From Macrococcus carouselicus (GTDB lineage Bacteria; Bacillota; Bacilli; Staphylococcales; Staphylococcaceae), in the NCBI RefSeq assembly GCF_004359515.1, contig NZ_SCWD01000005.1, forward strand, positions 1 to 64,000: a DNA stretch of 64,000 bases. Reading direction: 5' to 3'. The notes beneath the pieces are model-generated. The model saw only the letters and a list, made by a program, of their open reading frames with translations. It was not told the origin of the DNA and searched no databases. Each line of letters starts with the position of its first letter. The stretch's first letter is position 1. The position numbers were made by a program, and so were the translations under genes. Below, piece after piece: positions 26,258-35,952 of the stretch.

Positions 26258-27322
26258 TTAAGCAGTCTGTGTTTTAACTGAAACTTTCTTCGCCTGCTGC
26301 GTCGGTCTGACGAACAGGAAGTAACTCATAAACCATGTCCCTAATATCATAAATAACAGCGATAACCAGCCCTGCGCATTCATCGTCGCCGTCGCCACAA
26401 GACCATTACCTATTGAGCACCCGCCTGCCAGTGCGGCACCGATACCCATGCATGCCCCGCCGATTGCACTGTTGCGGATTGTGATTCTATCCGGCAGACG
26501 CCATTTGAATTCGCGTGAACCCCGTGCTGCTATATAGGAACCGATGAAGATACCGAGTACCAGGAAGACGCCCCAGTCCAGCAGTTTAGTGTCCCCGTTG
26601 ACCAAGAACTGCAGAAGATTGGATGACGGGGTCGTGATACCGAGACCATAGTTACGGCCGGTCGATGCACTGACCGGCCAGGCGATGAACGCAATCAGAC
26701 CGATTGCGACTGCCGCCATAAACGGATGGTATTTCTTTTCGAAGAAGACGTGTCTCATACCCGTAAACTTCGGTTTCAGCTGAGGCACCGCGAACTTCGG
26801 TTTCTTTAATTCTTTGCGGACGAAGTAGAATGTGATCCCTGCCAGCACCAAGAGTAATAACCAGTACGGAATACCTGTTGCTTTGCTGACATCTGAATTG
26901 ACCACAGTCACACTGTTCATCTTATCCAGGAAAGGCTTCAATACCCCTGCCTTTGTCATCGCAGCAAAGAGCGCATACATACCGAGCGCAATCCAGCTGC
27001 CGATCAGCCCTTCACCCGCACGGTACCATGTACCCGTCGCACAGCCGCCTGCCAATATAATACCGATACCGAAGACGAATGAACCGATAATCGTACCGAC
27101 CACAGAGAAAGTGTCATACGACAGCTGAATGACATTCAGTGTTGTCAGTATCCATAACCCGATCCCCTGGATGGTAATCGCGATCAGCAGGGCATAAAAC
27201 ATCTTGTTGCTTTTCTGAACATATATATCTCTGAAGCCGCCTGTCAGACAGAAACGAGTGCGCTGCATCACGAACCCGAGCATGCCTCCAACGACCAGAC
27301 CGCTAATAATTAACCACCACAT
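26258..27322 (-). CDS. tsuA: Thiosulfate transporter, YeeE/YedE (TsuA) family
   Basis: A 354-residue membrane protein with an internal duplication. The Cys-containing family motifs are present: MQRTRFCLTGGFRDIY, LAGGCATGTWYRAGEG and, in the second half, GIGAALAGGCSIGNGLVA; these cysteines form the thiosulfate relay in the TsuA structure. The ATG at 27322 follows AGGAGG by 7 bases; an in-frame ATG 16 codons upstream lacks one. It forms an operon with tsuB. A decayed copy of this gene pair exists at 51.3-51.7 kb. Confidence 0.93.
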   Translation of the reverse strand: MWWLIISGLVVGGMLGFVMQRTRFCLTGGFRDIYVQKSNKMFYALLIAITIQGIGLWILTTLNVIQLSYDTFSVVGTIIGSFVFGIGIILAGGCATGTWYRAGEGLIGSWIALGMYALFAAMTKAGVLKPFLDKMNSVTVVNSDVSKATGIPYWLLLLVLAGITFYFVRKELKKPKFAVPQLKPKFTGMRHVFFEKKYHPFMAAVAIGLIAFIAWPVSASTGRNYGLGITTPSSNLLQFLVNGDTKLLDWGVFLVLGIFIGSYIAARGSREFKWRLPDRITIRNSAIGGACMGIGAALAGGCSIGNGLVATATMNAQGWLSLLFMILGTWFMSYFLFVRPTQQAKKVSVKTQTA

Positions 27323-27587
27323 ATGACTACCTCCTATTATTCCGATAAACTTACTAAGGTATAATAGCACAGAGAGGTTTATAAGTAAACCACATCAAAT
27401 AAAAAAGGAATGAATTTCTCCATTTCCTCAAAAGCCTAAATTTTAGCATTAACTTCATTTTTCGATCTTTTATATCATCTTACCCTATCATAATGGCTAT
27501 CTAAGCTCTTTAGTCAAGATATTCAGCACCTTATATCAATACCATAGTAATAATGCTCTCATATCGATAGTGAGAATCTTCTCAGTT

Positions 27588-28760
27588 TCAGCAAGCTTCA
27601 TTACTGAAGATTTGCTCAGCCACCTCAACAAACATCTCAAACCCTATTTCAAAGCTCTCTTCATCCATCTCGAAACGTGGGTGATGATGAGGATGCCTGC
27701 TTTCTTCATCCTTCAGCCCTGAGCCAATAAATGTATAGACGCTTGGTACCAACCGACTGAAGGCACTGAAATCCTCTCCACCCATCATGGGTGGTTCTGT
27801 AATGATTTTTCCTGGATATAGCCCCTCGGCAATCTTTCTGACTTCAGCCGTCATTTTATCATCATTGATGACCGCATCATAGCCTCGTATGTAATTGAAG
27901 TCGTAACTGGCTCCGTACATGCCGCATAAATGATCAATCATGTTTTTAAGCTGACTCTCAATCAATGAGCGGGCGCTATCCGTCGTTGTCCGGACTGAAC
28001 CTTTTAACAGTATCTTTTCAGGTATCACATTCTCCGCTCCGACGACGCCAGCCTGAAACACAGTATTAGAGATGACTGCTGAATCATAAGGATCAATCTG
28101 CCGTGAAGTGATGGTCTGAAGCGCTGAAATAAACTGACTGCCAATGACAATGGGATCAATACAGAGGTGAGGCTGACTGGAATGCCCGCCTTTGCCCTGG
28201 ATAGTCAGTTCATATAGGTCCGAGTTGGCACTGGCTGGTCCTGATTTGATATCGATTAAGCCTGTATCCATAATCGCCCATAAATGATGACCGTATATAA
28301 AATCGAAATCATCAAAGTACCCCGTTGCAACCATTTCTCTAGCTCCACCTGGAATCAGCTCTTCTGCATGCTGAAAGATACAATGAATTTCATTAGCCAG
28401 TCTCTCACTATGATCATTAAAGTAATGAGCTGCACCTAATAGAATGGCTGCGTGTCCATCGTGACCACAGGCATGCATCTTGCCTTCAGCTCTGGATTTA
28501 TATTCAAGATGGTCACACTCTTCTCCCACAGGAAGTGCATCTATATCCGCACGTAATCCGATTTTCTTACCTTTCCCTTCATTAAACACTGCCACAGTGC
28601 TTGTCTCTGTCAGTTGAATGACTTTGCAATTTGGTAATGCTGATAAGATCTGACGGATATATTTCGCAGTCTCATATTCTTCAAACGACAGTTCCGGATG
28701 TTCGTGCATATATCTTCTATATACAATAACCTTCTCTTTATATTGATCATAACGACTCAT
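27588..28760 (-). CDS. M20 family amidohydrolase (AbgB/HipO-like)
   Basis: A 390-residue M20D metallopeptidase-type amidohydrolase. Metal-binding features visible: MHACGHDGHAAILLGAA near residue 100, FQHAEELIPGGAREM near residue 131, and the C-terminal MGGEDFSAF. It begins 4 bases after the AbgT stop, and its GGAGG site overlaps that gene's end, so both are co-translated. The pairing suggests hydrolysis of an acyl- or aminobenzoyl-amino acid imported by the transporter (p-aminobenzoyl-glutamate in E. coli); the true substrate here is not proven. The 27323-27587 gap downstream has only a weak A/T-rich hairpin near 27400. Confidence 0.9.
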   Translation of the reverse strand: MSRYDQYKEKVIVYRRYMHEHPELSFEEYETAKYIRQILSALPNCKVIQLTETSTVAVFNEGKGKKIGLRADIDALPVGEECDHLEYKSRAEGKMHACGHDGHAAILLGAAHYFNDHSERLANEIHCIFQHAEELIPGGAREMVATGYFDDFDFIYGHHLWAIMDTGLIDIKSGPASANSDLYELTIQGKGGHSSQPHLCIDPIVIGSQFISALQTITSRQIDPYDSAVISNTVFQAGVVGAENVIPEKILLKGSVRTTTDSARSLIESQLKNMIDHLCGMYGASYDFNYIRGYDAVINDDKMTAEVRKIAEGLYPGKIITEPPMMGGEDFSAFSRLVPSVYTFIGSGLKDEESRHPHHHPRFEMDEESFEIGFEMFVEVAEQIFSNEAC

Positions 28761-28764
28761 ATGT

Positions 28765-30288
28765 CTAACCTCCTAAATGGATAGGTCCGCCTGGTCCTAC
28801 TGGAAGACCGAAATAGAACCATCCTAAAAGTAAAAGGGTCCAGAAGATAGCAAAGCCGATTGAGTAAGGCATAAGGGCTGCTATCAGTGTACCTAATCCA
28901 ATATCCTTCTGATATTTCTGCGCAAATGATAACAATAACGGCATATAAGGCATCATGGGTGTAATGGGGTTTGTGATTGAATCCCCTACACGGTAAATAA
29001 CCTGAGTAAATGCAGGATGGAAACCTAAGAGCATCATCATCGGAATCAGAATCGGCGCTAGAATAGCCCACTTAGCTGAAGCACTACCCATCAGCATGTT
29101 AATACCAGCCGATAAAATCAATATACCGATAATTAGTATAAAGCCATTCTGACCTTCCAGTAACTCTGCCCCTTTAATCGCAAGAATCGTCCCAAGATTA
29201 CTCCACGTGAAGAAGGCCAGCATCTGAGCAGCGAAGAAGACAATGACGATAAATGAGCCCATAGAACTCATGGAATCCGCCAGCATCTCAGCGAATTTCT
29301 TTGAAGAACGCATAGTGCCGGCCATAATGCCATAAACAATACCCGGCACTAGGAATAGTACAGTAATAAGCGGAACAATCCCCTTCATCAGAGGTGAATC
29401 CTGAATCAGACTTCCTGTCTCAGCATTACGCAGCAGACCATTCTCAGGAATTGCCAGAAAAGCGAAAAGAGCCATGATAGCCAGTAAGCTTAAATTAGCA
29501 ACAATCATTGCTTTTCTTTCCTTCTCAGTAACACCCGCGTCTTCAACCGTACTCCCCTCTTTATACGAACCGAATCTAGGAATCGTGATTTTCGTTGTGA
29601 TATACCATGCCACGAACAACAAGAGAACAGTTGAGGCACATAAGAAATAATAGTTCATCGCTGCGTTAACCTGTACGCTGCCATCGATCAACTTAGTAGC
29701 GGGCTCTGTAAAGGAGACCATAAGTGCATCCGTCATACCGATGACTAAGCTGGCAGAAAAGCCGCCTAGTGATGCTGCATAAGCCATGACCAGACCTGCA
29801 ATAGGGTGATAACCTAACTTGATGAAGACTAAAGCAGCAATCGGCGGTAACACGATAGGCGCTGCATCCCCAGCAGCATTGCCCATAATAGCCACAAAAA
29901 TAATGATCGGGATGATGATTTTCTTCGGTGTCTTTTCGATAGTGTATTTCATCAATGTCTCGAAATAACCTGTCTTCTCACCAATACCGACTCCTATCAT
30001 CACGACCAGCACTAATCCTAATGGCGGAAAGGTTGCGAAATTAGTGACCGCTTCAGAGATAATTCTTGCGATTCCTTCCGCATTCAGTAAGTTGACGGCT
30101 TTCACAACTTTTCCATCAGCAGGATTGACAGCTGTTACACCCATTGTTCCGGCAATAAATGAGGCAGACAGGATGATGGCACACAAAGAAATAAAAATAA
30201 CAACCGGATCCGGTAACTTATTGCCTGACTTCTCGATTATGTCCAGAAACTTATCCATTATACTTCTCTTCTTTGTTGTCTGTTCCAT
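28765..30288 (-). CDS. abgT: AbgT family transporter
   Basis: A 507-residue membrane protein with around eleven to thirteen segments. DPVVIFISLCAIILSA at the N terminus, MGNAAGDAAPIVLPPIAALVF, and INMLMGSASAKWAILAPILIPMMMLLGF are AbgT family signatures (p-aminobenzoyl-glutamate importer; related MtrF-type members export sulfonamides). It forms a two-gene operon with the M20 amidohydrolase directly downstream, which favours an importer role. Confidence 0.92.
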   Translation of the reverse strand: MEQTTKKRSIMDKFLDIIEKSGNKLPDPVVIFISLCAIILSASFIAGTMGVTAVNPADGKVVKAVNLLNAEGIARIISEAVTNFATFPPLGLVLVVMIGVGIGEKTGYFETLMKYTIEKTPKKIIIPIIIFVAIMGNAAGDAAPIVLPPIAALVFIKLGYHPIAGLVMAYAASLGGFSASLVIGMTDALMVSFTEPATKLIDGSVQVNAAMNYYFLCASTVLLLFVAWYITTKITIPRFGSYKEGSTVEDAGVTEKERKAMIVANLSLLAIMALFAFLAIPENGLLRNAETGSLIQDSPLMKGIVPLITVLFLVPGIVYGIMAGTMRSSKKFAEMLADSMSSMGSFIVIVFFAAQMLAFFTWSNLGTILAIKGAELLEGQNGFILIIGILILSAGINMLMGSASAKWAILAPILIPMMMLLGFHPAFTQVIYRVGDSITNPITPMMPYMPLLLSFAQKYQKDIGLGTLIAALMPYSIGFAIFWTLLLLGWFYFGLPVGPGGPIHLGG

Positions 30289-30456
30289 GGTTCATCTCCT
30301 TTGATTTCAGAATATTCCGTTAAATAACATGATATAGATTAACAGGAGGGAATACAACCGAATTTCCACAAAAAATAACAAATAATATCCTTAAGTGATT
30401 CTTCTTAATACTTTTTAATCAGCAGACTTATTTAATAATTATAGTTCTACCAATCA

Positions 30457-30485
30457 AAACCCCCTGCTTTCGCAGAGGGTTTGTT
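30457..30485 (-). terminator. Terminator of the Ugp-like operon
   Basis: AAACCC.CTGC tttc GCAG.GGGTTT hairpin (30457-30482) immediately past the last gene of the operon, with T-rich minus-strand tail. Confidence 0.8.
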
Positions 30486-31697
30486 CTACAATATATACTC
30501 CTTGCCGATTTCCGGTAAGATTCTTGTATGATAGTCCAGTAATTCCGGCCTGAAGCCGTGCTGAGGAATCAGCACTCTAGGCTGTATCGTCTCAACGACC
30601 TGCTCAAGCTGTTCTGTTGTGGCGTGGCCACTGTCATGGAGCGGAACATATTCCATCTCCAGTAGTTCGAGCCAAGCCATCATGACCACAAAGCCTGAAT
30701 CGTATTCACCGAGTGGCATACCGTTCTGATGCAGATATTTGAACGGTGATAAATCCAGTTCCAAGAGCTGTCTGAAGTTTGTAAAGTCATGCTGGATGAT
30801 GACCTTATCCATCTCCACCGCTTCCTCTAAATTGATTTCAGGCATATTCACCTGCTCATCTGTCTGCGGCACCTTGTAGTAGTAACAGTGAGCGGTATCT
30901 GTCTCTATCAGGTCGTCAATGAGTACAGCGATGCGCTGGTCCACGACAAATGTATAGTGATGGTCACGCGTGAACTCAATCCACTCCCGGATTCGCTTGA
31001 TATTACGTTGATAGATGTTCAGCATATAATGATTATGGTCCCCAACCTGATAGCGCTCTGATACTTCTTTATCTCTAACATCAAAGCTGAATGAGGTCGT
31101 CTCAATAATGAGATAATCGATATCATGCGTTTCTTTCAGCCAAGTATGCGTCTCCTTGTCCTCAGGTCTTAATCTGATATCTCCTGAATACATGATACGT
31201 GTGTCCGGCGTCTCTATCAGAATAGCGCTCGCTCCGATGACGTCATGTGTCACCGGAAAATAAGTTATCGTGATATGCTCTCCGACCGTATAGCCTCTGT
31301 GATAATCAACAGCCGTTAATCTGTCAGCATCCACGCCCAACTGTCCGTCACCTATCTTGGTGAGACTCGCATACAACTCCTTTGACTCATGGCTGACCCA
31401 CACCGGAATATGTGCCGGAATGTATCCCAGTAATTCCATATGGTCCAGATGCATATGACTGATGCCCACCACTGTCCTGATATCTGACGGCTCGTAAAAG
31501 TCCTTGATATCAGGCAGCATTTTCACTTTTTTCAGATGACCGATATCTTCCGGCATCAGTATTCTATCATCATATAGCGGGGACAGCGGTCCTCTGCCGA
31601 AGTCACAGATGAATCGTTCATTGCCATAGACGACCTCAAATATCGTGCCACCTATTGTTTTTGTGCCCGCATAAAATTTTAGTGTCGTCTTTGTCAT
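30486..31697 (-). CDS. Metallo-beta-lactamase-fold hydrolase in the Ugp-like operon
   Basis: A 403-residue cytoplasmic MBL-fold enzyme. The metal-binding signature HMHLDHMELLG is near residue 81, later histidine/aspartate ligands are in FPVTHDVIGAS and YSGDIRLRPEDKETH, and the C-terminal RVLIPQHGFRPELL completes the site, resembling the RNase J / beta-CASP-like class in layout but shorter. It is the last gene of the ABC importer operon, 9 bases after the substrate-binding protein. Inference: it may hydrolyse the imported phosphodiester, replacing the GDPD phosphodiesterase (UgpQ) that normally accompanies such importers. Unproven. Confidence 0.8.
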   Translation of the reverse strand: MTKTTLKFYAGTKTIGGTIFEVVYGNERFICDFGRGPLSPLYDDRILMPEDIGHLKKVKMLPDIKDFYEPSDIRTVVGISHMHLDHMELLGYIPAHIPVWVSHESKELYASLTKIGDGQLGVDADRLTAVDYHRGYTVGEHITITYFPVTHDVIGASAILIETPDTRIMYSGDIRLRPEDKETHTWLKETHDIDYLIIETTSFSFDVRDKEVSERYQVGDHNHYMLNIYQRNIKRIREWIEFTRDHHYTFVVDQRIAVLIDDLIETDTAHCYYYKVPQTDEQVNMPEINLEEAVEMDKVIIQHDFTNFRQLLELDLSPFKYLHQNGMPLGEYDSGFVVMMAWLELLEMEYVPLHDSGHATTEQLEQVVETIQPRVLIPQHGFRPELLDYHTRILPEIGKEYIL

Positions 31698-31705
31698 ACT
31701 TCAAC

Positions 31706-33049
31706 CTACTTTTTCGCTTTATCGATTGCCGCCTGGGCTTTTTCCGCCATATTCTTCAGTGTTTCTTTCGGCTCTGCGTCATCAAATAACATCTTATCCA
31801 GTTCGGTTCCGATTGCTTCCTTCATGGCGAAAGCGTCTGGTACACGGTCCTCGATGAAAGCACCATCGTACTGACTGACGCCTGCAGCATGGACGGGATG
31901 TTCTTTGACGAATGATTGCCATTCTTCACTATCAAGTGCTGACTGACGTACCGGTAAGTAACCTGTTGTCTTCGCCCAGTCGATTGTGTTCTCTTTAGAG
32001 ATCAGATATTTCATATATTCGAAAGCTGCTTTCTGCTGTTCTTCTGTGCTTGAAGCGAACATGGTGATATTAGTCCCCTGGAACGGTGCTGCTGCTTCTT
32101 TGCCTTTTGGCAGTGGTACTGTCGTCCAATCCATTTTTGCATCTTTCTCAACGAAAGGAATGCCTGCGTTTGAACCAATATACATCGCTACATCGCCGTT
32201 CGTGAATGGACCTGATAAGTATTCATCTTCACCTGCCATACGAGCTGTTCCATTATCAAGCATGTTGTTGATGAACTGCAGTGCTTTCAGTCCTTCTGGT
32301 GAATCGAATAGGACTTTATTGTTCTTCTCGTCTACGAACTCACCGCCCGCCTGCTTGATCCACATGCTGATTTCATGAGCCATACCATTTTCAAAGCCCA
32401 TACCTACTACTTTCTTGCCGTCAACAGTTGTCGTCATCTTCTCTGCTGCCGCTTCTAACTCTTCCCATGTTTCCGGGGCTTTCAGTCCTGCTTTTTTCAG
32501 ATAGTCGTTGTTCACATAGAGGACACGTGTCGATTTGTTGAAAGGCAGACCTAATACTTTGTCGCCGAATGTATTATCTTTACGGAATACTTCTGTGATG
32601 TCGTCGTAAGATTCTTTGTCGTCAAATCCATTCTCACCCTCAATCATCGGTTTCAGGTCGACGACCAGGTTGTTGCGGTCATAGTCTGCAATCCATTCGC
32701 CGTAAGCCTGAGCGATGGTCGGAGAATTCTTCGCTTTAGCTGCTGCGAGTAATTTCTGTGACAGGTCACCGTAGTTCCCCTGACCCACTAATTTCACTTT
32801 GATGTCCTTGTGCTCTTTGTTGAATTCGTCCGTCTTCTTCTTCAGCCATTCTTCGTGTGTATCAGTCATCGCATGCCAGAAAGTCACTTCCTGCACTTCG
32901 CCCGTCTCATCAGCTGACTTCTCTTCAGACTTCTTTGTATCATTAGACGCTTCGTTCGATTTATCATTTCCACCTTTAGAGCTGTCAGAGCCACAAGCAG
33001 CAAGGAATACCATCATTACAACCAGTAATACATATAACGATTTTTTCAT
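31706..33049 (-). CDS. ugpB: ABC transporter substrate-binding lipoprotein, UgpB-like
   Basis: A 447-residue extracellular-facing lipoprotein of the SBP_bac_1 family. Signal peptide with lipobox FLAAC and a Ser/Asn/Lys/Glu spacer; mature N terminus VTFWHAMTDTHEEWLKKKTDEFN and GQGNYGDLSQKLLAAAKAKNSPTIAQAYGEW resemble UgpB (glycerol-3-phosphate binding) more than maltose-binding MalE. The ATG at 33049 is preferred over one 3 codons earlier that touches the GGGAG site. It sits between the permease genes and the MBL enzyme. Ligand is inferred; other sugars or phosphodiesters remain possible. Confidence 0.82.
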   Translation of the reverse strand: MKKSLYVLLVVMMVFLAACGSDSSKGGNDKSNEASNDTKKSEEKSADETGEVQEVTFWHAMTDTHEEWLKKKTDEFNKEHKDIKVKLVGQGNYGDLSQKLLAAAKAKNSPTIAQAYGEWIADYDRNNLVVDLKPMIEGENGFDDKESYDDITEVFRKDNTFGDKVLGLPFNKSTRVLYVNNDYLKKAGLKAPETWEELEAAAEKMTTTVDGKKVVGMGFENGMAHEISMWIKQAGGEFVDEKNNKVLFDSPEGLKALQFINNMLDNGTARMAGEDEYLSGPFTNGDVAMYIGSNAGIPFVEKDAKMDWTTVPLPKGKEAAAPFQGTNITMFASSTEEQQKAAFEYMKYLISKENTIDWAKTTGYLPVRQSALDSEEWQSFVKEHPVHAAGVSQYDGAFIEDRVPDAFAMKEAIGTELDKMLFDDAEPKETLKNMAEKAQAAIDKAKK

Positions 33050-33142
33050 ATTTGTCATTCTCCCTTTTTGTTTTGATATGCACGTGAAACAACGACCTTA
33101 CTTCAAATGTTCGGCAGGACCACCTCCTTTAATGTTCAGAAC

Positions 33143-33964
33143 TTAACCTTTGATGCCGGCTCTTGCGACACCCTGGATAATGTATTTCTGCAGGATAATG
33201 AACAGGATGATCATCGGCAGAATAATCATCGCACTCGCCGCCATCAGCAGCTCGTAGTTCGTCCCTGCTTCAGTCGTGAATGCAGTCAGGCCGACCGGCA
33301 GTGTCCGCATCTCCTCAGAGTTCGTCACAACAAGCGGCCAGAGGAACGCATTCCATGACCCGATGATCTTCAGGAGCACAATCGTAACAATCGCCGGTTT
33401 CGCGAGAGGGACCATGATGCGCCACAGGAAATTCCAGTTGCTGCAGCCGTCAATGCGTGCGGCATAACCTAGTTCATCCGGTATCGACATGAAGAACTGG
33501 CGCAGCAGGAAGATGGAGAAGATACTCGCTGTCCACGGCACAATCAACGCTTCGAAGCGGTCAATCCAGCCCAGATTGGATAAGGTCACAAAGTTCGGGA
33601 TGAGCAGCACTTCCCCGGGGATCATCATGGTTGCCATCAATACTGAAAAGACGATGTCCCGTCCCCAGAACGCCAGCTTGCTGAATGCATAAGCAGCAAG
33701 AATGGTGGTCAGCAGCTCACCTATCGTTGACAGTACTGTGACGACTATCGAATTGAACAGATATCTTGCGAACGGGGCCTTCTGGAATGCCGTCATATAG
33801 TTATCCCATCTGAACTCGGAAGGAATCCAGACAGGCGGCATCGTCATGACTTCGTCAGACGGCTTAAGTGACGTAGATACCATCCAGATAAATGGCAGCA
33901 GCATCAGGATAGAGCCAAGAATCAGCATTAAATACATAAAACCTTTAGACATACCTGATCTCAA
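33143..33964 (-). CDS. ugpE: ABC transporter permease, UgpE/MalG-like
   Basis: A 273-residue six-helix permease. The EAA loop EA.xDGxxxxxxFxxxxxPL reads YAARIDGCSNWNFLWRIMVPLAKPAIVTIVLL, docking the ATPase. A TTG at 33964 is chosen as start: GGAGGG lies 7 bases upstream, whereas the ATG at 33952 would have 19 bases; the longer upstream extension has no binding site and is frame overlap with the previous gene. It begins 11 bases after the UgpA-like gene ends. Confidence 0.87.
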   Translation of the reverse strand: MRSGMSKGFMYLMLILGSILMLLPFIWMVSTSLKPSDEVMTMPPVWIPSEFRWDNYMTAFQKAPFARYLFNSIVVTVLSTIGELLTTILAAYAFSKLAFWGRDIVFSVLMATMMIPGEVLLIPNFVTLSNLGWIDRFEALIVPWTASIFSIFLLRQFFMSIPDELGYAARIDGCSNWNFLWRIMVPLAKPAIVTIVLLKIIGSWNAFLWPLVVTNSEEMRTLPVGLTAFTTEAGTNYELLMAASAMIILPMIILFIILQKYIIQGVARAGIKG

Positions 33965-33975
33965 TGAACACCCTC

Positions 33976-34845
33976 CTAATAAGTGATTTTCTTCTTGCCG
34001 ATATACATCTGAATCAGCGTGAAGATAAAGATGATGATGAAAAGCACATAGGCCGCAGCACTGGCAACACCGAACTCCCACTCACCGTAGAATTTATTGA
34101 AGACATAATAGACAACAGTCAGCGCGCTGTTTGAAATACCAGCCTTGCCGTTGAAGAGCGCATAGATTTCGTCGAACACTTTGAAGCCGTTGATGACAGA
34201 GATGATAGAGACAAAGAACAGTGTGGGCGCAAGCCCTGGAATCGTCACGTTCAGGAAACGATGCCAGCGATTCGCTCCGTCAATCTGCGCCGCCTTGTAA
34301 TAGTTCTCATTGATGTTCTGCAGACCTGCGAGCAGAATAATGATGTTATAACCGAGACCTTTCCAGATGGCGAGAATGATGAGCGCCGGCATGCTCCACT
34401 TTGAACTCGTCAGCCACGGGACGGGATCAATACCGACGAAACCCAGGAAATAATTCAGCAAACCGTACTCAGAATGGAAGATCCAGCGCCAGACAATAGA
34501 GACGGCGACGACACTCGTTACAAACGGAATGAAGTAAATCGTTCTGAATAATCCTTTAAAGTTGATCTTCGCATTCAGCATCATCGCGATACCGAGCGAT
34601 AACAGAATCGAAATCGGCACCACACCCAGCACAAAGATAAACGTATTCTTCAGAGCCAGATGAAATTCAGGATCCTTTAATATATAGGTGTAATTATCAA
34701 GACCATACGCTGACACGACATCATTGAAATAGTCATAGTCTGTATAGAACGACATGAGAAAGGACTTGAACATCGGATAAATGATAAAGACACTGATAAT
34801 GAGCAGCGCCGGCAGTAAATAGAGGTAGGCTTTAAGAGATTTCAT
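33976..34845 (-). CDS. ugpA: ABC transporter permease, UgpA/MalF-like
   Basis: A 289-residue six-helix permease with EAA loop YYKAAQIDGANRWHRFLNVTIPGLAPTLFF. The ATG at 34845 follows AGGTGATG and overlaps the end of the ATPase gene by 14 bases, indicating coupled translation; an in-frame extension of 35 residues upstream is not supported. With the UgpE-like protein it forms the membrane channel of the importer. Confidence 0.88.
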   Translation of the reverse strand: MKSLKAYLYLLPALLIISVFIIYPMFKSFLMSFYTDYDYFNDVVSAYGLDNYTYILKDPEFHLALKNTFIFVLGVVPISILLSLGIAMMLNAKINFKGLFRTIYFIPFVTSVVAVSIVWRWIFHSEYGLLNYFLGFVGIDPVPWLTSSKWSMPALIILAIWKGLGYNIIILLAGLQNINENYYKAAQIDGANRWHRFLNVTIPGLAPTLFFVSIISVINGFKVFDEIYALFNGKAGISNSALTVVYYVFNKFYGEWEFGVASAAAYVLFIIIFIFTLIQMYIGKKKITY

Positions 34846-35875
34846 GCACATCACCTGTACGCTGGCCCTGATTGTCAAAGAGATGGATATCCTGTCTGCG
34901 TGCCTGGATATGTACAATATCCTGATTGAAGACCGTATGCTTCGGCACAAACACCTTAAAACGTTGACCGCTCGTATGCTCCACTGTTACGAGAACATCT
35001 TTGCCGATCTTCTCAACAAGCCCGACACGAACTGGCAGACCACTGGAACTGATTACCATATCCTCAGGACGGACTGCCATACTATGAAAGCGTGCAGCGC
35101 CGATATGAGGGACCAGCTCTTTAATCTCTGCTTCATTCAGAGCCGTCACTACATTGATTGTCGGTGAACCGATGAACTCAGCAACGAAGCGTGAGTTCGG
35201 CAGATCATACATATCACGCGGATCACCGTGCTGAATCAGATGACCATCCTTCATCAGCACCACCTGATCACTGATACTGAGCGCCTCTTCCTGATCATGC
35301 GTGACAAAGAGTGTCGTAATCTTCAGACGCTGCTGAATCTCACGGATCTCCTCACGCATCGTCAGCCGGAGCTTCGCATCCAGATTAGACAGCGGCTCAT
35401 CAAGCAGTAATACCTCAGGCTCACGAACAATCGCACGTGCAATCGCGACACGCTGCTGCTGACCGCCGGATAACTGGCCCGGTTTGCGGTCAAGTAAATG
35501 GTTGATTTCAACCAGTTTCGCCGCCTGCACTGCTCTTTCCATGCTCTCTTTCCTGCCGACCTTCGCCATACGAAGAGGAAATGCAATATTCTTCAGAACT
35601 GACATATGGGGATAGAGCGCATAGTTCTGGAACACCATGCCGATATTCCGTTTTTCCGGCACAACCTTCGTGACATCTTTCCCGTTGAAGAGAATCGAGC
35701 CTTCAGTCGGCTCATACAGACCTGCCAGCATGAAGAGCGTCGTACTCTTGCCGCAGCCAGAAGGACCCAGAAGACTGACCAGCTTACCGGAGTCAATCGT
35801 GAGATTCAAATCATTGACCGCCATTGTATCTTTAAATTTCATAGAGATATTTTTAAGTTCAATAGACAATTCCAT
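34832..35875 (-). CDS. ugpC: ABC transporter ATP-binding protein, UgpC/MsmX-like
   Basis: A 347-residue CUT1-type ATPase. Walker A GPSGCGKST (residues 37-45), signature LSGGQQQRVAIAR, Walker B VLLLDEPLSNLD and the switch histidine VTHDQEEAL are all intact, followed by a C-terminal TOBE-type regulatory region. The ATG at 35875 comes only 4 bases after a GGAGG; a TTG two codons later has better spacing, so the true start is uncertain by two residues. It is the first gene of the operon, directly downstream of the PhoP-like repeats. Confidence 0.92.
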   Translation of the reverse strand: MELSIELKNISMKFKDTMAVNDLNLTIDSGKLVSLLGPSGCGKSTTLFMLAGLYEPTEGSILFNGKDVTKVVPEKRNIGMVFQNYALYPHMSVLKNIAFPLRMAKVGRKESMERAVQAAKLVEINHLLDRKPGQLSGGQQQRVAIARAIVREPEVLLLDEPLSNLDAKLRLTMREEIREIQQRLKITTLFVTHDQEEALSISDQVVLMKDGHLIQHGDPRDMYDLPNSRFVAEFIGSPTINVVTALNEAEIKELVPHIGAARFHSMAVRPEDMVISSSGLPVRVGLVEKIGKDVLVTVEHTSGQRFKVFVPKHTVFNQDIVHIQARRQDIHLFDNQGQRTGDVHEIS

Positions 35876-35919
35876 TCCTCCTCCGCCAGCTACGCTAGCA
35901 TTTCAGAATAACAGTAGAA

Positions 35920-35947
35920 TGTAAATCCAAGGTAAACTTATTGTGAA
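35920..35947 (-). promoter_or_regulatory. PhoP-box-like direct repeats upstream of the Ugp-like operon
   Basis: On the minus strand TTCACA (35942-35947), TTTACC (35931-35936) and TTTACA (35920-35925) are spaced exactly 11 bases apart, start to start. Three hexamers of the type TT(A/C/T)A(C/T)A at 11-bp period are the hallmark of Bacillus PhoP binding sites. They end about 45 bases before the first gene, close to where the promoter should be. Confidence 0.6.
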
Positions 35948-35952
35948 TTAAT

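Noticed and set aside
27396..27431. Similarity of this hairpin to the terminator at 71-103 (aaaaaaggaatg.atttctccat)
   Set aside because: Only about 30 bases of A/T-rich hairpin match and no other sequence around them, so convergence of terminator-like sequence is more likely than a mobile repeat.
33143..34081. N-terminal extension of the UgpE-like permease (Cys/His-rich)
   Set aside because: The extra 39 residues overlap the upstream permease gene in another frame and have no ribosome-binding site; the TTG at 33964 has an ideal one.
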